A DNA stretch of 64,000 nt from Spirometra erinaceieuropaei (taxonomy: Eukaryota; Platyhelminthes; Cestoda; Diphyllobothriidea; Diphyllobothriidae). The translations under genes were made by a program, and so were the position numbers. How positions within the stretch are numbered: position 1 is the stretch's first letter; every line of letters starts with the position of its first letter. Location: NCBI GenBank assembly GCA_902702965.1, contig CACRXP010000427.1, positions 499,457 to 563,456 of the forward strand. Direction: 5' to 3'. This document shows, in pieces, positions 35,301 through 45,769 of this stretch. Under the pieces are notes generated by a model. It searched no databases and was not told where the DNA came from. It was given only the letters and a program-made list of their open reading frames with translations.

Positions 35301-35419
35301 AACAGAAATCCCATCACTTACAGCAAGAGGCTTAGTGAGGGCAACAGTAGACTGGATGACCCAGGTATATCGTCTCCAGGCAAAACAGAAATCCCATCAC
35401 TTACAGCAAGAGGCTTAGT
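35254..35419. repeat. 83-bp tandem duplication inside LINE ORF1
   Basis: Two adjacent, essentially identical 83-bp units lie at 35254-35336 and 35337-35419, each starting GAGGGCAACAGTAGACTGG. The length is not a multiple of 3, so it breaks ORF1. Confidence 0.93.
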
Positions 35420-35545
35420 TGAGATGGCTTCCGCGACATGTAACTTTTTTGCGACATCGCTTAAGACATCGTGCGTGGGAATCGAGTCTCCCTTTATCTT
35501 TCTTAACAGTCCTAATATTTACAAGTATCCATTAATCTAACGCAT

Positions 35546-37737
35546 GTCGAAGCTCGCATATACACAAGGTTTTGTTGAACTGAATATCATGAGCGTCTTT
35601 TTGCTAGGCCTTGAGTGACAATAAAAATAAAATTAGACTTTGGTCATGACCGTGCTGGGGTCGTCGACGGCGGTCATTGTCAAACTTCTACTATCCCCTT
35701 CTAAAACTATTCTAATAGCTTAATCTATAAAGTCTTGCCTGGTAAGTCGCTGATTACTCATCATCCTTGCACAACTTTCAGAAGCCCTTTGTCTCTGTAA
35801 TCTATCGCATCAATGAGCGCCTTTATTTGTTAGAATAGAATAGGATTATTATAGTGCCCTCTGGACACTGTCAGTCTCCTTTAAACCCAGGAAAAAACCT
35901 AAAACAATCTCATTCCTTTTCGCCTGCACTTGGACTTCATTCGTTTAGGGTGTTTGTTTAGCCAATAGAACGCGAATGGAGGGTTTGTTTTGAGTTAAAA
36001 CACCTGAATTTCAATGCAAAGTTACCGCAAAAGTTTTAAATAAGAACGATATGTAAAATATAAAATTGAAGTGCGCAGTTTGGTTGTTTTGGGGGGGCAT
36101 GAATAATATGTCCTTCATGGAAATTGAAGAAGTTTGATATCGGCCTGACCCTGAGGCTATTTCCGAGGTGGGTTAATTTGGGTGTCTTCTAATTGCCGGT
36201 TTCTGTGGGTGGCATCCCTTGGCATGAACAGGGTTGTTTGCATGCTGGCGCACTTTTCGGCCGGCGGACCCAGGATAAATTTGGCGTAACCGCGTGCTGG
36301 TGAAGATGGCCGGTGTTCTTTCCTCCCACATCCGCCGACCCCATTCCCCGCATCGTACTGAGACGTTCGTGACGTTTGCCTTCTCTCTACGTCAATATTT
36401 CCCTCGGTCTTTCCTTGCAGTTGCCCAAAGCGCTATGTTTCTCACCGGTTAATTAACAGGCGTTTCGGTATCGCCTCTTCACCTAGTCAGATTACTCCAA
36501 AGTTGTAACTCGTCCTGATTGTACTATTAGCTATTATTTTATGCCTTTCCAATCCCCACCCCTGTTCATAATACCTTCTCGCCCACTTTTCGTTCCTTCA
36601 ATCAAAATTGCCTCGGAAGTATTCAGAGGGCCAAAAATATGGTTATGCGTCAAAGCACTTTTCGTGATGCAACCCAATAAACAAATATAAACTCCATACC
36701 CTTGAGTAATGAGCAAATTAGCGGGGATCAATGCGAACACCCCACACAGTGAGGGGGTTGGTTTGCAGTCTGGCCTTTGGGGACTTTTTGAAGTCGCTGG
36801 ATAAATGTTCTAAACATTGGATGGAAAATCTCTTCACTAAAGTTAAGGAAGGATCTTTTGATTGCTCATCAGGATGCACACAGCCTTCTTTGTTATTTTT
36901 GCGAAGAGAGACGAGGGTTTGAGAGTGGATATCGTTCCCACATCTGGCTCCTTTACATCGCTTACAAGCCGAGTTCATGTCCTTCGATGATTTACTGATA
37001 TTCAGATCTCAAATCCTTCATGTAAATAAAACTAAGCAGGGCGAATTGGCGTTTGTTGAAATAGAGGTTGAAAAGCCATAAATCCCACCGCTATTGAAGT
37101 CAATCTAAGTTGTATTGTAAGTTTGGCGTGCCTTCTGGCTTTTCATTTGAAGCCCACATCTTTCAATAATTAATGAACATTACCTTCTCTCAGGTCAGAC
37201 AATATAAAATAGAAGGGAGCGTTACACACATTATAGCACCACCTAGAGTGGGGAGTGTTCTGTCGTATCTGTATGACAACCGGTGGGGAATGCAGAGCTA
37301 AAGACAACTACAGGGGATGGACATGGGGACATTGATATTGAGTGCGAGAAAACGAAACTACATTGTGCGACGACAGCTTCGATTACAAGATATAACAACT
37401 AAGACAATAAGGGGCACTGGCAATTCCACTGACACCCGACTACATCATGCCCATCGTGGGTCCGCGTCAAAAGTGTAATTAACGTCGCTGTAAAGATCGC
37501 TTAAGTCTCCCATGCGTTGCATGGCGGTATGTATGCGGTTAGTAAATTCAGATTAGATTCTCCACACATCCTAAGTTTGATTTACACTTTTTAATAGTCA
37601 CTGGTGCAGTTATCTGTGCTCCGACGCAGTTATTCGTCCTTTAACGCAGATCACCCGTCTCCATCCTGTTTAATGCAACCAAGTACATGCCACCAGGAGC
37701 AAATTCAAGAGAGGGATGTTGGGAGAGAGCTATGAAT
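35546..37737. other. Spacer between the first two LINEs, no clear gene
   Basis: A - strand open stretch at 36978-36534 (basic, with CKRCKGARCG) has no recognisable family. It could be an old transposon relic. Confidence 0.4.
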
Positions 37738-37984
37738 TTATGTATGTATGTATATTGAAGGGTTACAGGCAGAGCCCTTGATGACCCTATTTATGTACAG
37801 TGCTTTCGCAGATTCATACTCAAAAATAAAATAAAATTGCAGGCATTTAAAATGTGATTGGGTCACAGTTCAATCGTAATCATTAGGTAGTGCATGGGTT
37901 CACTGTAAATTAGTGCGGAAGATTGTATATGACAGATTTTACAAAACTGGCTGTGCATAGTCATGCTGTACAAGCCGATTTCTG

Positions 37985-39729
37985 TCGAAAACTAGACGAG
38001 CAAGTTTTCTTTTAAACACACAAACTGTGTCAGCCGTCACCATCTCGCTTGGAAGCGAGTTTTACGGCTTGACAACCCGCTGGCTGAAAGAAAATTTTCG
38101 CCGGTCTAAACGTGTTCGCTCATTCCCGACTTTGAATGCATGGCCGCGTAGTTGATTTGTACGGGCGAACTCAAAGAAGTCCTCTGCCCTTAATGAGCAA
38201 TCCTGGCCGCGAACAATCCGGAACGTCCAGAGTAGACTGCAGTTTATTTGTCTATAAGAAAGAGGGAATAGGCCAAGCAAATTCAGCCTCTCATGATAAG
38301 ACAAATGCTTTAAACCGTCGACCATCTTTGTCGCTCTGCGTTGCACCTGTTCGAGTAAGTTGATATCCTTCCTCATCCATGGTGAAGCTGCTGGCATTTC
38401 ATACTCTAGATGAGGTCTTACAAAGACACCAAAGAGTCTTTCGAAGAGTTCAGGAGGAAATATTTTAAATGCACGTCTGATCCAGTGTAGAGTACTAGTT
38501 GCCTTCTGGACCATCTTTCTGCAGTGTTCTGATGGCGATAGATTTGTGGTCGTCCATACACCCAGATCTCTGTGTCTTTCCACAGTTTCTAACCTCGTCC
38601 CGTCAATATAGTACTGGTGTTTGGGAGAGGCATTGCGGCCGGTGTTCAGGTGCAAAACCACGCATTTGGACACGTTAAACTTCAAAAGCCATCTGTTCGA
38701 CCAAGCACACAGTTTGTTGATGTTCGACTGCAACTTCTCTGCGTCATCATCGCATTTGACTTCACTCCATATTTTTATGTCATCCGCGAACATGAGAGCC
38801 TTGCAATTCACTTGGCTGATGCAGTCATTAACATAAATCAGGAAGAGTACTGGGCCTAAGACAGAACCCTGTGGGACACCACTTTCCACCTTTACCCATT
38901 CCGAGGTAGAATTACTAACGACGACTCTTTGTAGTCTGGAGGACAGAAAACTTCTGATCCACTTAAACAATCTTCCTTGAATCCCTACATCCCAGATCTT
39001 TTGCAAAAGAAGCCTGTGTGGGACACTGTCAAAGGCCTTCTTGAAGTCAAAAAATATGACATCTACTGGAAAACCCTTATCGGTAGCTCGTGTCCATTTC
39101 TCGTGTGAGTAAAGAACACTCGTTAAGCAGGAGCGCCCTGGACGAAAGCCGTGTTGGGCATCGCACAATATTTTGTTCTGTTCCAGGTATTTCATCGATT
39201 GTCTTTTGATAATGCGTTCCATTATTTTACACGCGATGCAAGTAAGACTGACAAGACGATAATTTCCGCAGTCAAGTCTTGAGCCTCCTTTATGGATCGG
39301 AGTAATCAGTGCGCACTTCCATTCTTCCGGTAGCTCGCCGTCTTCAAATGACTTTTGAAATATTGCGGATAAGGGTTTACACAGTTCATTAGCAAGTTCG
39401 CGAAGTGCTAGGGCGGGAATTCTATCCGGGCCAGGCGATTTGGCAGGTTTCAGCCGGAGTATCTCGGCCCTAACAATGGTAGATGAAAAGAGTGGTTCCT
39501 CGGTTAAGGAGGGTAGGGAGGGGATAGGATGGGGAAGGGTACTGGGAGGAGAGGTTGTTTGGAGAATGGATGGATGGGCAAATATAGCACTAGGTTCTCG
39601 GGTGAAGACGGACTGAAAGAAGTCGGAAAGGAGGGACGCTTTAACCTGGTCATCAATCTCCACTTTTCCATCTGCAGACCTGAGGGCAGGGATGAGCTCC
39701 TGAGTCCTGAGGACAATTGGAATAAACAA
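37985..39729 (-). pseudogene. Reverse transcriptase of the second LINE, with stops
   Basis: The frame is open from 39729 to a TAA at 38062. Coding similarity then continues to about 37.99 kb (NSLPSEMVTADTVCVFKRKL). Motifs: SPGPDRIPALALRELA, FRPGRSC, AFDSVPH, GVPQGSVLGPVLF, FADDIKIW. Against the first LINE, about 88 residues of the endonuclease-RT linker are absent. Confidence 0.88.
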
Positions 39730-40514
39730 TCTCTTTCAGTAAGGAACTGAAAGTATTCCAGTTATCGTTTGCTCGACCATGCAGTTCAGTCTCCCATGAT
39801 ATAGCTGCCGCTTCCCTCCTCATGAGAGAATAGTCACCTTTCCAAATGTTCCTCTCCCACCTCTCGGGTTGGGCGGGTTTGCAAAACAGTGAGTACTCGA
39901 AGTAGAGCGTGATGTGGTCGCTTGACCCTAATGGCTGTCGGTCCTGCAGGTCTAACACGTTTTCCTCCTCTCGGGTAAAAATAAGATCAAGGCAGTTCGA
40001 CTGCTGCCCTTCCCTGACCCGTGTTCCAAAGGTAACATTCTGGCAGAGAAGTTTGTCCGTTGCCCATTGTAGTAGTTTGTGATTAAAGCTGTCTTGCGGC
40101 CCTTGTGCAGTCCACGTTAGCCAACCAATGCCAGGAGCGTTAAAATCCCCAACGATAAGGACGTCTTTCTTCTCGCTAGCTTGGTACAGTTCGGATATTA
40201 GTATGAGATCTTGGTCAGAAGTATGGTTAGGTGAACGGTACACCACCGAAAGCGTCAATGCTCGGACATTCTTAGTAGATATGGTAACGCTTAGCAGTTC
40301 CGCATCCCGTACCGGTCTGTGTACATCAGCCATAGCGCTTAGCTTGCAAGTGACATAAATTATGACTCCTCCTCCTCCTCGGCTTAGTCTATCTCTCCTG
40401 AATTGCTGATATCCTCTAAGTGATATTTCTGAATCAGCGATATCTTCAGTAAGCCACGTTTGTGTGAATGCCATAATGTCTGGCTTAATTTCATCAACTA
40501 AGTCTCTTAGTTCA
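39710..40514 (-). pseudogene. Endonuclease fragment of the second LINE
   Basis: The frame reads from ELRDLVDEIKPDIMAFTQTW through GDFNAPGIGW, NCLDLIF and SSDHITLYFEYSLF to SLLKEIVYSNCP. The N-terminal strand with TNAQSL is missing at the junction with the neighbouring LINE. Near 39.71 kb the sequence jumps into the RT region and changes frame. Confidence 0.87.
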
Positions 40515-40829
40515 TCTATAAATAAATAAATAAATTTTAATTTAATGCCAGTTTACAGGCATTGTCAAGGGAAGCGATTAAACACAAATCCGACCAACAG
40601 TGAAAAAAAACTCCTGAGATTAAGGCATAAAAATATAGTTGATAGTGGTTTTTGTGGTTTGGAGGGCTCAGGAGAAAAAAAAACTGTCGGCGGTGGTAGA
40701 ATATCGACCGTCAAGAAGGGGGGAGGTTGCACGGTATCGGAGATTATCGGACGTCAAATTCCTTTCATGAAGTTGGGGATAGTCAAAGTAGAGGCGTCGA
40801 GGAACAGCTGGTGAGACCGGCCATAGTGT

Positions 40830-42303
40830 TCAGAGACCACAAACGCCATCGCTACGGTACAGTCGATCAGTAGATTCAGCACCCAAAAATTGTGGGAGCT
40901 TTTCTGAATGCAAAAATCGAGTAATAGTTCTCTTAAATAAAGGATAATTTTGCAGAGTTTTCACACTCATGGGTAGTTTATTCCAAATAGCAATTGCATT
41001 TACAGAAAAGAACCGACGATATTTAACAGTACGTGCCAGAGGCAGAAATAAGAAGACCTCACGGTGACTGTTACGTCGTGGGTGGATATGATGTCTTAAA
41101 GAGGTGAGCGGGTTAAATGTGTGATTATATAAGAGTTTAAATAGCAAAAATAGTCCCTTTTGTAATCTACGGAACCATAAAGGATCGAGGCCTGTAAGCC
41201 GGCAACGTTCTTGGTAAGACAAATGTCGGTGTTCCGGGGTTAAAATTCTCTTNNNNNNNNNNNNNNNNNNNNNNNNNNNNNNNNNNNNNNNNNNNNNNNN
41301 NNNNNNNNNNNNNNNNNNNNNNNNNNNNNNNNNNNNNNNNNNNNNNNNNNNNNNNNNNNNNNNNNNNNNNNNNNNNNNNNNNNNNNNNNNNNNNNNNNNN
41401 NNNNNNNNNNNNNNNNNNNNNNNNNNNNNNNNNNNNNNNNNNNNNNNNNNNNNNNNNNNNNNNNNNNNNNNNNNNNNNNNNNNNNNNNNNNNNNNNNNNN
41501 NNNNNNNNNNNNNNNNNNNNNNNNNNNNNNNNNNNCTTATCCTTGATCAATGTCTCTAAGATCTTCGAAACTGCAGGGAGGGTGTTTATTGGCCGAAAGT
41601 CATCAAATGATGTAGATTTGCCGTGCTTAGGAATGGGCAAAATGTGTGATTCCTTCCACAAGGTAGGGTAAGTTTCACTTTCATGAGCAAGATTAAATAT
41701 CTTGCATAAGAGGGATGGGAAGATCGTGTTTGCATCGGCTTTTAAAATGCTTACTGGGACACCATCAGGGCCTGGACTATAAGATTGACGAAAACGCCGA
41801 ATCGCAACAGTCACATCCCACAGAGTGAAAGTTATAGTTTCTAGAACTGCCCCGGTCAATGACTGGATGGTCGGAAGCGGAGTGGTCGAGTCTTCAATAA
41901 ACGTTTTGGACAGGAAATCATTGAAGCTGTCCGCGGTTAACTGGGTATCAACTATGGGATTTCCGAGATCGTCTCGAAGGATGGGATGCTGCGTCTTTCT
42001 CTGAGTTCGTATTTTTCTAGAGAAAAGTTTCGAGACACTTAACGAATGGTTTTCAGTAAAGTGGACCTCTTCGGCTAGCTGTTTTTCTTCAGACAATCTC
42101 TTAGCTCGATCAAAAACGTCACAAATCAAGGGCAGAACAGAAACATCGTTCTGCAGATGGAAACGACGATAAAGCCTGCGCAATCTGCGACGAAAGGGTA
42201 AAGGTAGGAAAATCTCATCCCCAAACATTAATAATTTTCTTACGGGGGACAAAACGAGAAATAAGCGGACCCAAAATTTCGTACAGGTTTTCAGTGCAAA
42301 CAT
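40830..42303 (-). pseudogene. LINE-3 reverse transcriptase, core lost in N gap
   Basis: The part before the gap has SYSPGPDGVPVSIL and PIPKHGKSTSFDDFRPINTL. The part after the gap (41252-40830) has LSYQERCRLTGLDPLWFRR and the C-terminal WNKLPMSVKTL region. The catalytic FADD box must fall in the N run. Frames differ on the two sides, so the gap length is probably nominal. Confidence 0.85.
41253..41535. other. Assembly gap (283 N)
   Basis: An uninterrupted N run inside the LINE-3 RT. Confidence 0.99.
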
Positions 42304-43200
42304 TTACATCCGAACTAAAGAAGAACTCAGTCCAGTCGTAGGAATTAAAGTGTTTTAATAATTCGGTTGAGCGAGTTGTTCGGAAATCGCGGAAAAAGTT
42401 ATACTTTTGGGACAACATTTCGTCAGCCTCGAATTCCAACGTTGAAACAACTATGTCATGGTCTGAGCCCCCGAGTGGGCCTAGGGATGACACTGACGAT
42501 GGCAAGCAGCCTCTACAGAAAAGTAAGTCAAGTATACTTGAGCCTCGGGTGGGAAAATCAACAACCTGAGTCCACATCCCGACATCCACAGCCTCAAGAA
42601 AGTCATCGAACCTTCTGGGGCCTGAAGGCGGAGACCAGCGGACTTCAGGGAGATTAAAGTCACCCGCAACCAGTTGATACTTAAAACTTAAGTCGGCCGC
42701 AGCATGAAATGCCTGTGAGAGTAAGCGATCAAAATTGTCATTGGCGTTGGTAGGGCGATAGACGCAGCCAACGAGGAAGGAGAACTTACTTTTTAGTGCA
42801 ACCTGGAGCCAGCAGCTGCCTTCTACCGCTGAAAAGTGCGGGAGGTCCAACGGCAAACATGTAAGTGTTTGCTTAACGTAGACGCAGCTGCCCCCACCAC
42901 GGCTATCTTGGCGATCATTTGGAATGCAATTGTAGCCTAGAAGAGAGAGTTCGGAGTCAGCTACTGAGGCTGATGCCCACGTCTCAGTTACTAAAACAAT
43001 ATCAGGACAATGGACGAAAACCTGAGTCTGAAGCAAAGGCATCTTATTAAGCAAGGATCTGGCATTTAAAACAAAAAGTTTGAAGGGAAAGGCTGTTAGT
43101 TTTTGAGGGAGGTGGGCTACATCGTCCAGTTTTGGGTCGCCCACGGAGCAAACGGTCTGGATGCAACCATCCGGTTCTGCAAAAAATTTTGTGGCATCAA
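42215..43200 (-). pseudogene. LINE-3 APE endonuclease
   Basis: It encodes FVLNARSLLNKMPLLQ, LVTETWAS, GCVYRP, GDFNLPEVRW, LDLLFC and GGSDHDIVV, the catalytic set of APE-type endonucleases. The start printed at 43144 is GTG and the frame is open further upstream. A one-base shift near 42225 (NVWG/MFGDEIF) separates it from the RT. Confidence 0.87.
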
Positions 43201-43671
43201 AAAATTCTGACGTGGATAAAAAAGAGGAGGACTTGGGGGAGGGAATGACGGGCAGGTAAACTGGTAACTATTGTTAGCTAACTTATTTTCAGCTGGAAAT
43301 CCGTGGGGCAGATACTGCAACGTATTCCCGCCGGGACGAAACTGAGGATCAGATGAATTAACTGATTCTGTATGGACATTGTCATGAGGAATAAGTTGGT
43401 AAAACGGCCGTGGAGGAAACAAGTTAGGGGGTGGGGGACGCATTGTTTCCATTGGAACAAGAGGTCTATTAAACGGTGGGAAAATCGGCATATTCGGCCT
43501 AACTGCCTTGACATGAGGGCTGGGGGGCAGCTGCGAACCCGCTACGTTTTGAGTCGGGGTATTTGAGGCACTGTTCGCCGATTGTGGAGGAAAACATTTT
43601 ATACTGGTGCTGGATTTATTGGGTGTCCGAGTAGCTGAGACAGCAATTGGATTTGCCTTTGACTTTGGCAC
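43117..43671 (-). CDS. Proline-rich ORF between LINE-3 ORF1 and endonuclease
   Basis: The frame encodes 184 residues rich in P, N and S (e.g. MPIFPPFNRPLVP), ends at 43117 and overlaps the endonuclease frame. It may be a third small ORF or a fused N-terminal extension of ORF2 disturbed by a frameshift. No family is recognised. Confidence 0.45.
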   Translation of the reverse strand: MPKSKANPIAVSATRTPNKSSTSIKCFPPQSANSASNTPTQNVAGSQLPPSPHVKAVRPNMPIFPPFNRPLVPMETMRPPPPNLFPPRPFYQLIPHDNVHTESVNSSDPQFRPGGNTLQYLPHGFPAENKLANNSYQFTCPSFPPPSPPLFYPRQNFLMPQNFLQNRMVASRPFAPWATQNWTM

Positions 43672-43858
43672 ATGCTTAGGCTTACTAGGGGTTGCTGAGG
43701 GAGTCGATAGAGGCGTGTTTATACCAGGCGTGGTGGTGTGTTTAAAGAGGTCAGCATTAAAAGTAGTAGTTTGTTAATGAGGCTTTGCACATTTGCGGAT
43801 ATAACCTTCAATGAATGATTTGTTGGAGAGGCCCGGCCTTCATTGTGACGGGTTCTGA

Positions 43859-44209
43859 TCACAGGAAAGACCCCTTTGTTTGGACTATTTGTCCATTTTT
43901 GATCTTCAGCCCCTTCTCTCCTCTGCCAATTCTCTCCTTCAATTCTGATCTCAGTTCTCTCATTTTCAGTCTTTGCCTCGGTTCGTAGTCTGGTTGAAAA
44001 AACACTTCCTTGTGCGAATTGCGTAAGGTTGTTCTACTTTCTAACAAAAGCGCTGCTTGGGCTTCGTTTTCCAAAATAACTTTCAGGGGTCTTGGGGGTT
44101 TTTCTAGGTCCGCTCTGCCTAGTCGGAAAGCTTTTTTAACGGTGAATATTTCCCCATCCTGCAGGACGGCACTGGCGTACTGATGAAGAAGGTCTAGGTC
44201 GTGCGTCAC
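43859..44209 (-). pseudogene. LINE-3 ORF1, RNA-binding core
   Basis: It encodes VKKAFRLGRADLEKPPRPLK and EVFFQPDYEPRQRLKMRELR, parallel to ORF1 of the 34.5-35.3 kb element. The initiation codon is only GTG because this is the continuation of the upstream ORF1 after a frameshift. Confidence 0.82.
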
Positions 44210-45087
44210 TCTGGGGCGCCCCTTATGACAATATTTTGCTTACGATTTATGGAAGAGCTCATTACTGTCCCGTCCGCGTTAGGACGATATAATGCTACTG
44301 TAGTATTCCCGACGGCTGTTGTCACTTCGACATTTGAATGATTTTCGGTCGGCGAAGGGAGTTTAGGGCATGGATTTTCATGTGACGTACTTGCTTCGGC
44401 AGTGGAGCTCTTACAATCATTACCCTGTTGCAATGTACTGCACGAAGGCTTATCGTGTCCTTTTCCATAAACGGAATGGTTAGGGCACTTTCCAGATGAG
44501 TTAGCCTTGTGAAGAAGTGGAGTAACAGCATTGCCTTCCAAGAATAACGGCGAGTCCTTGTAGTTCCTAACAGATCTTCTGAGGGTCATCCTGGCTTTCC
44601 CAACTTTATTGTTCGATGATTTGGCAGGTTTAGTTACTATAGCAGGTAATGGAACCTGACTTATTTTTAATGCATTAGTGTCGACTGCCACGTTATCCAC
44701 CGGAACTGATTTGTCTAGAGTTTCCTCTGGAGACATAACTCGCTTCCTCTTCCTGACTGGCTTGGACTTTTCCGCGCTAGCGCCTTTATTAGTAGGATGT
44801 TCGTCGCCGATCGATCGGAAATTTGGCGGATTATTTGGTAATTCTATCTTACTGTGCTTAAGAATAGCCATGATGATGTCCGTCAGTAGGCCTTGCTTCT
44901 CTTGTAGCGTCTGGACCCGCTTCTCAATTTCCTTACAGCCGACACAGCGACCGACAAGCGCAGAATCCGTCCCGTCTGTCATACAGTTTTCGAGGCCTCT
45001 TGGCAGTGCATCGGTTCTTATTTCCTGTCTTATCTCTTCGAGCCTATTGTGCGTAATCTCCCTAGAGTCTAATGATTCCAGCGGCAT
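44206..45087 (-). pseudogene. LINE-3 ORF1, N-terminal part
   Basis: ATG at 45087. It encodes a charged N-terminal half with a CVGCKEIEKRVQTLQEKQG segment and Ser/Lys-rich linker, ending KQNIVIRGAPE before TGA. A one-base shift at the GAGTGAC site (about 44215) resumes the ORF1 core in the next frame. Confidence 0.78.
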
Positions 45088-45178
45088 TTTATCTCAAGAG
45101 ACTGCTAATGAATTAAAGACCGTTTTCAGCTGCTCTTCTGTAGTTGATAAACATATCTGACTAGCGCCAAACCGTTCA

Positions 45179-45250
45179 TCGATAGTGCAGTGGCTAACGC
45201 TCTGGCCTCCAGATCCGCAGGTACCGAGTTCAAATCCCGGTTGCACAACT
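45179..45250 (+). repeat. tRNA-like sequence beside the third LINE
   Basis: A box TAGTGCAGTGG fits the consensus exactly, and the B-box-like GAGTTCAAATCCC sits in a CCG/CGG T-arm. The anticodon arm collapses to a TCTGG/CCAGA hairpin, so this is a tRNA relic or SINE head. Confidence 0.5.
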
Positions 45251-45400
45251 TTAGTGAATGAGTTTTTTATAACAAATTGGCTTATTGTTGATGATTTTCA
45301 AACTCTTCAATCAGTTCTAGAGTAGTGTAGGATGTTTTCAACAATTGTTAGAATGAAGAATTTGCCAATTATGAAGTAAAATAGGAAACGACTCAGCCGT

Positions 45401-45769
45401 TTATAATTTTCGACGTAGATCTCGGAGAAAAGTTGTCAAGTAGGGAGACTTGTACGGATGGTCGGACGATTGCAAATATCTTTTGATGGAGAATTTGTGG
45501 TATACTTCACCGGTGCGAATGAGAAGACTAATCAGTGGTGCTGTTCCTTGAAGAATTCGGGTAGAATCTTCCTCCTGATACCGTGGGAAATAACGTCGAG
45601 ATCCGAAAATTCCAACAATGGTAGAACTTTCGAGTTGGTGTACTTGTAATCCAAATCCAAAGGATACGTTGTCAGTTCGCAATTCAGTCTGCCCTATACT
45701 ATCAAGTAAATTCGACGAAAGCTCGGAGAGCTGGGGATACGACTCAAATTCGAAGGACCCGCCAGTCAC
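45401..45769 (-). CDS. Unidentified 122-codon ORF
   Basis: The frame encodes a varied, globular-looking sequence (e.g. SSTIVGIFGSRRYFPRYQEE, KFSIKRYLQSSDHPYK) with no matching family I recognise. It starts directly after a TGA with GTG, so it could be an exon or a transposon fragment. A chance frame is also possible. Confidence 0.25.
   Translation of the reverse strand: MTGGSFEFESYPQLSELSSNLLDSIGQTELRTDNVSFGFGLQVHQLESSTIVGIFGSRRYFPRYQEEDSTRILQGTAPLISLLIRTGEVYHKFSIKRYLQSSDHPYKSPYLTTFLRDLRRKL

Larger units (their letters stand above)
31371..35545 (-). mobile_element. CR1-like non-LTR retrotransposon, nearly full length
   Basis: On the - strand, ORF1 is followed by endonuclease-RT ORF2, a 3' UTR with a hairpin (31399-31429) and a (CTGAA)n tail at 31372-31392. 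The FADD RT motif, GVPQGSVLGP box and APE-type endonuclease fit the CR1/Jockey group. The 5' end near 35.54 kb is set only by loss of the ORF1 frame. ORF2 is open for 950 codons except for one TAG, so the copy is young or only recently inactive. Confidence 0.88.
37738..40514 (-). mobile_element. CR1-like non-LTR retrotransposon, truncated and internally deleted
   Basis: Partial endonuclease and RT frames are followed by a 3' hairpin (37759-37788) and a (TATG)n tail at 37738-37753. It is related to the 31.4-35.5 kb element but clearly diverged (FADDIKIW, SPGPDRIPALAL). The 5' end stops inside the endonuclease, exactly where the tail of the next LINE begins. The piece linking endonuclease and RT is missing. 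Confidence 0.87.
40515..45090 (-). mobile_element. Third non-LTR retrotransposon, different lineage, with assembly gap
   Basis: ORF1 pieces, endonuclease, RT and a 3' UTR ending in hairpin AATGCC/GGCATT (40544-40563) and an (AATA)n tail (40519-40536) run on the - strand. The RT (SPGPDGVPVSIL, FDDFRPINTLPAVSKILE) differs strongly from the other two LINEs. Several single-base frameshifts and a 283-N gap break it. The 5' end near 45.09 kb is approximate. Confidence 0.83.

Noticed and set aside
36534..36978. Penelope-like GIY-YIG relic on the - strand
   Set aside because: Resemblance (SALTHNHIF...ILIEGTKSGRE) is too loose and no catalytic motif is visible.
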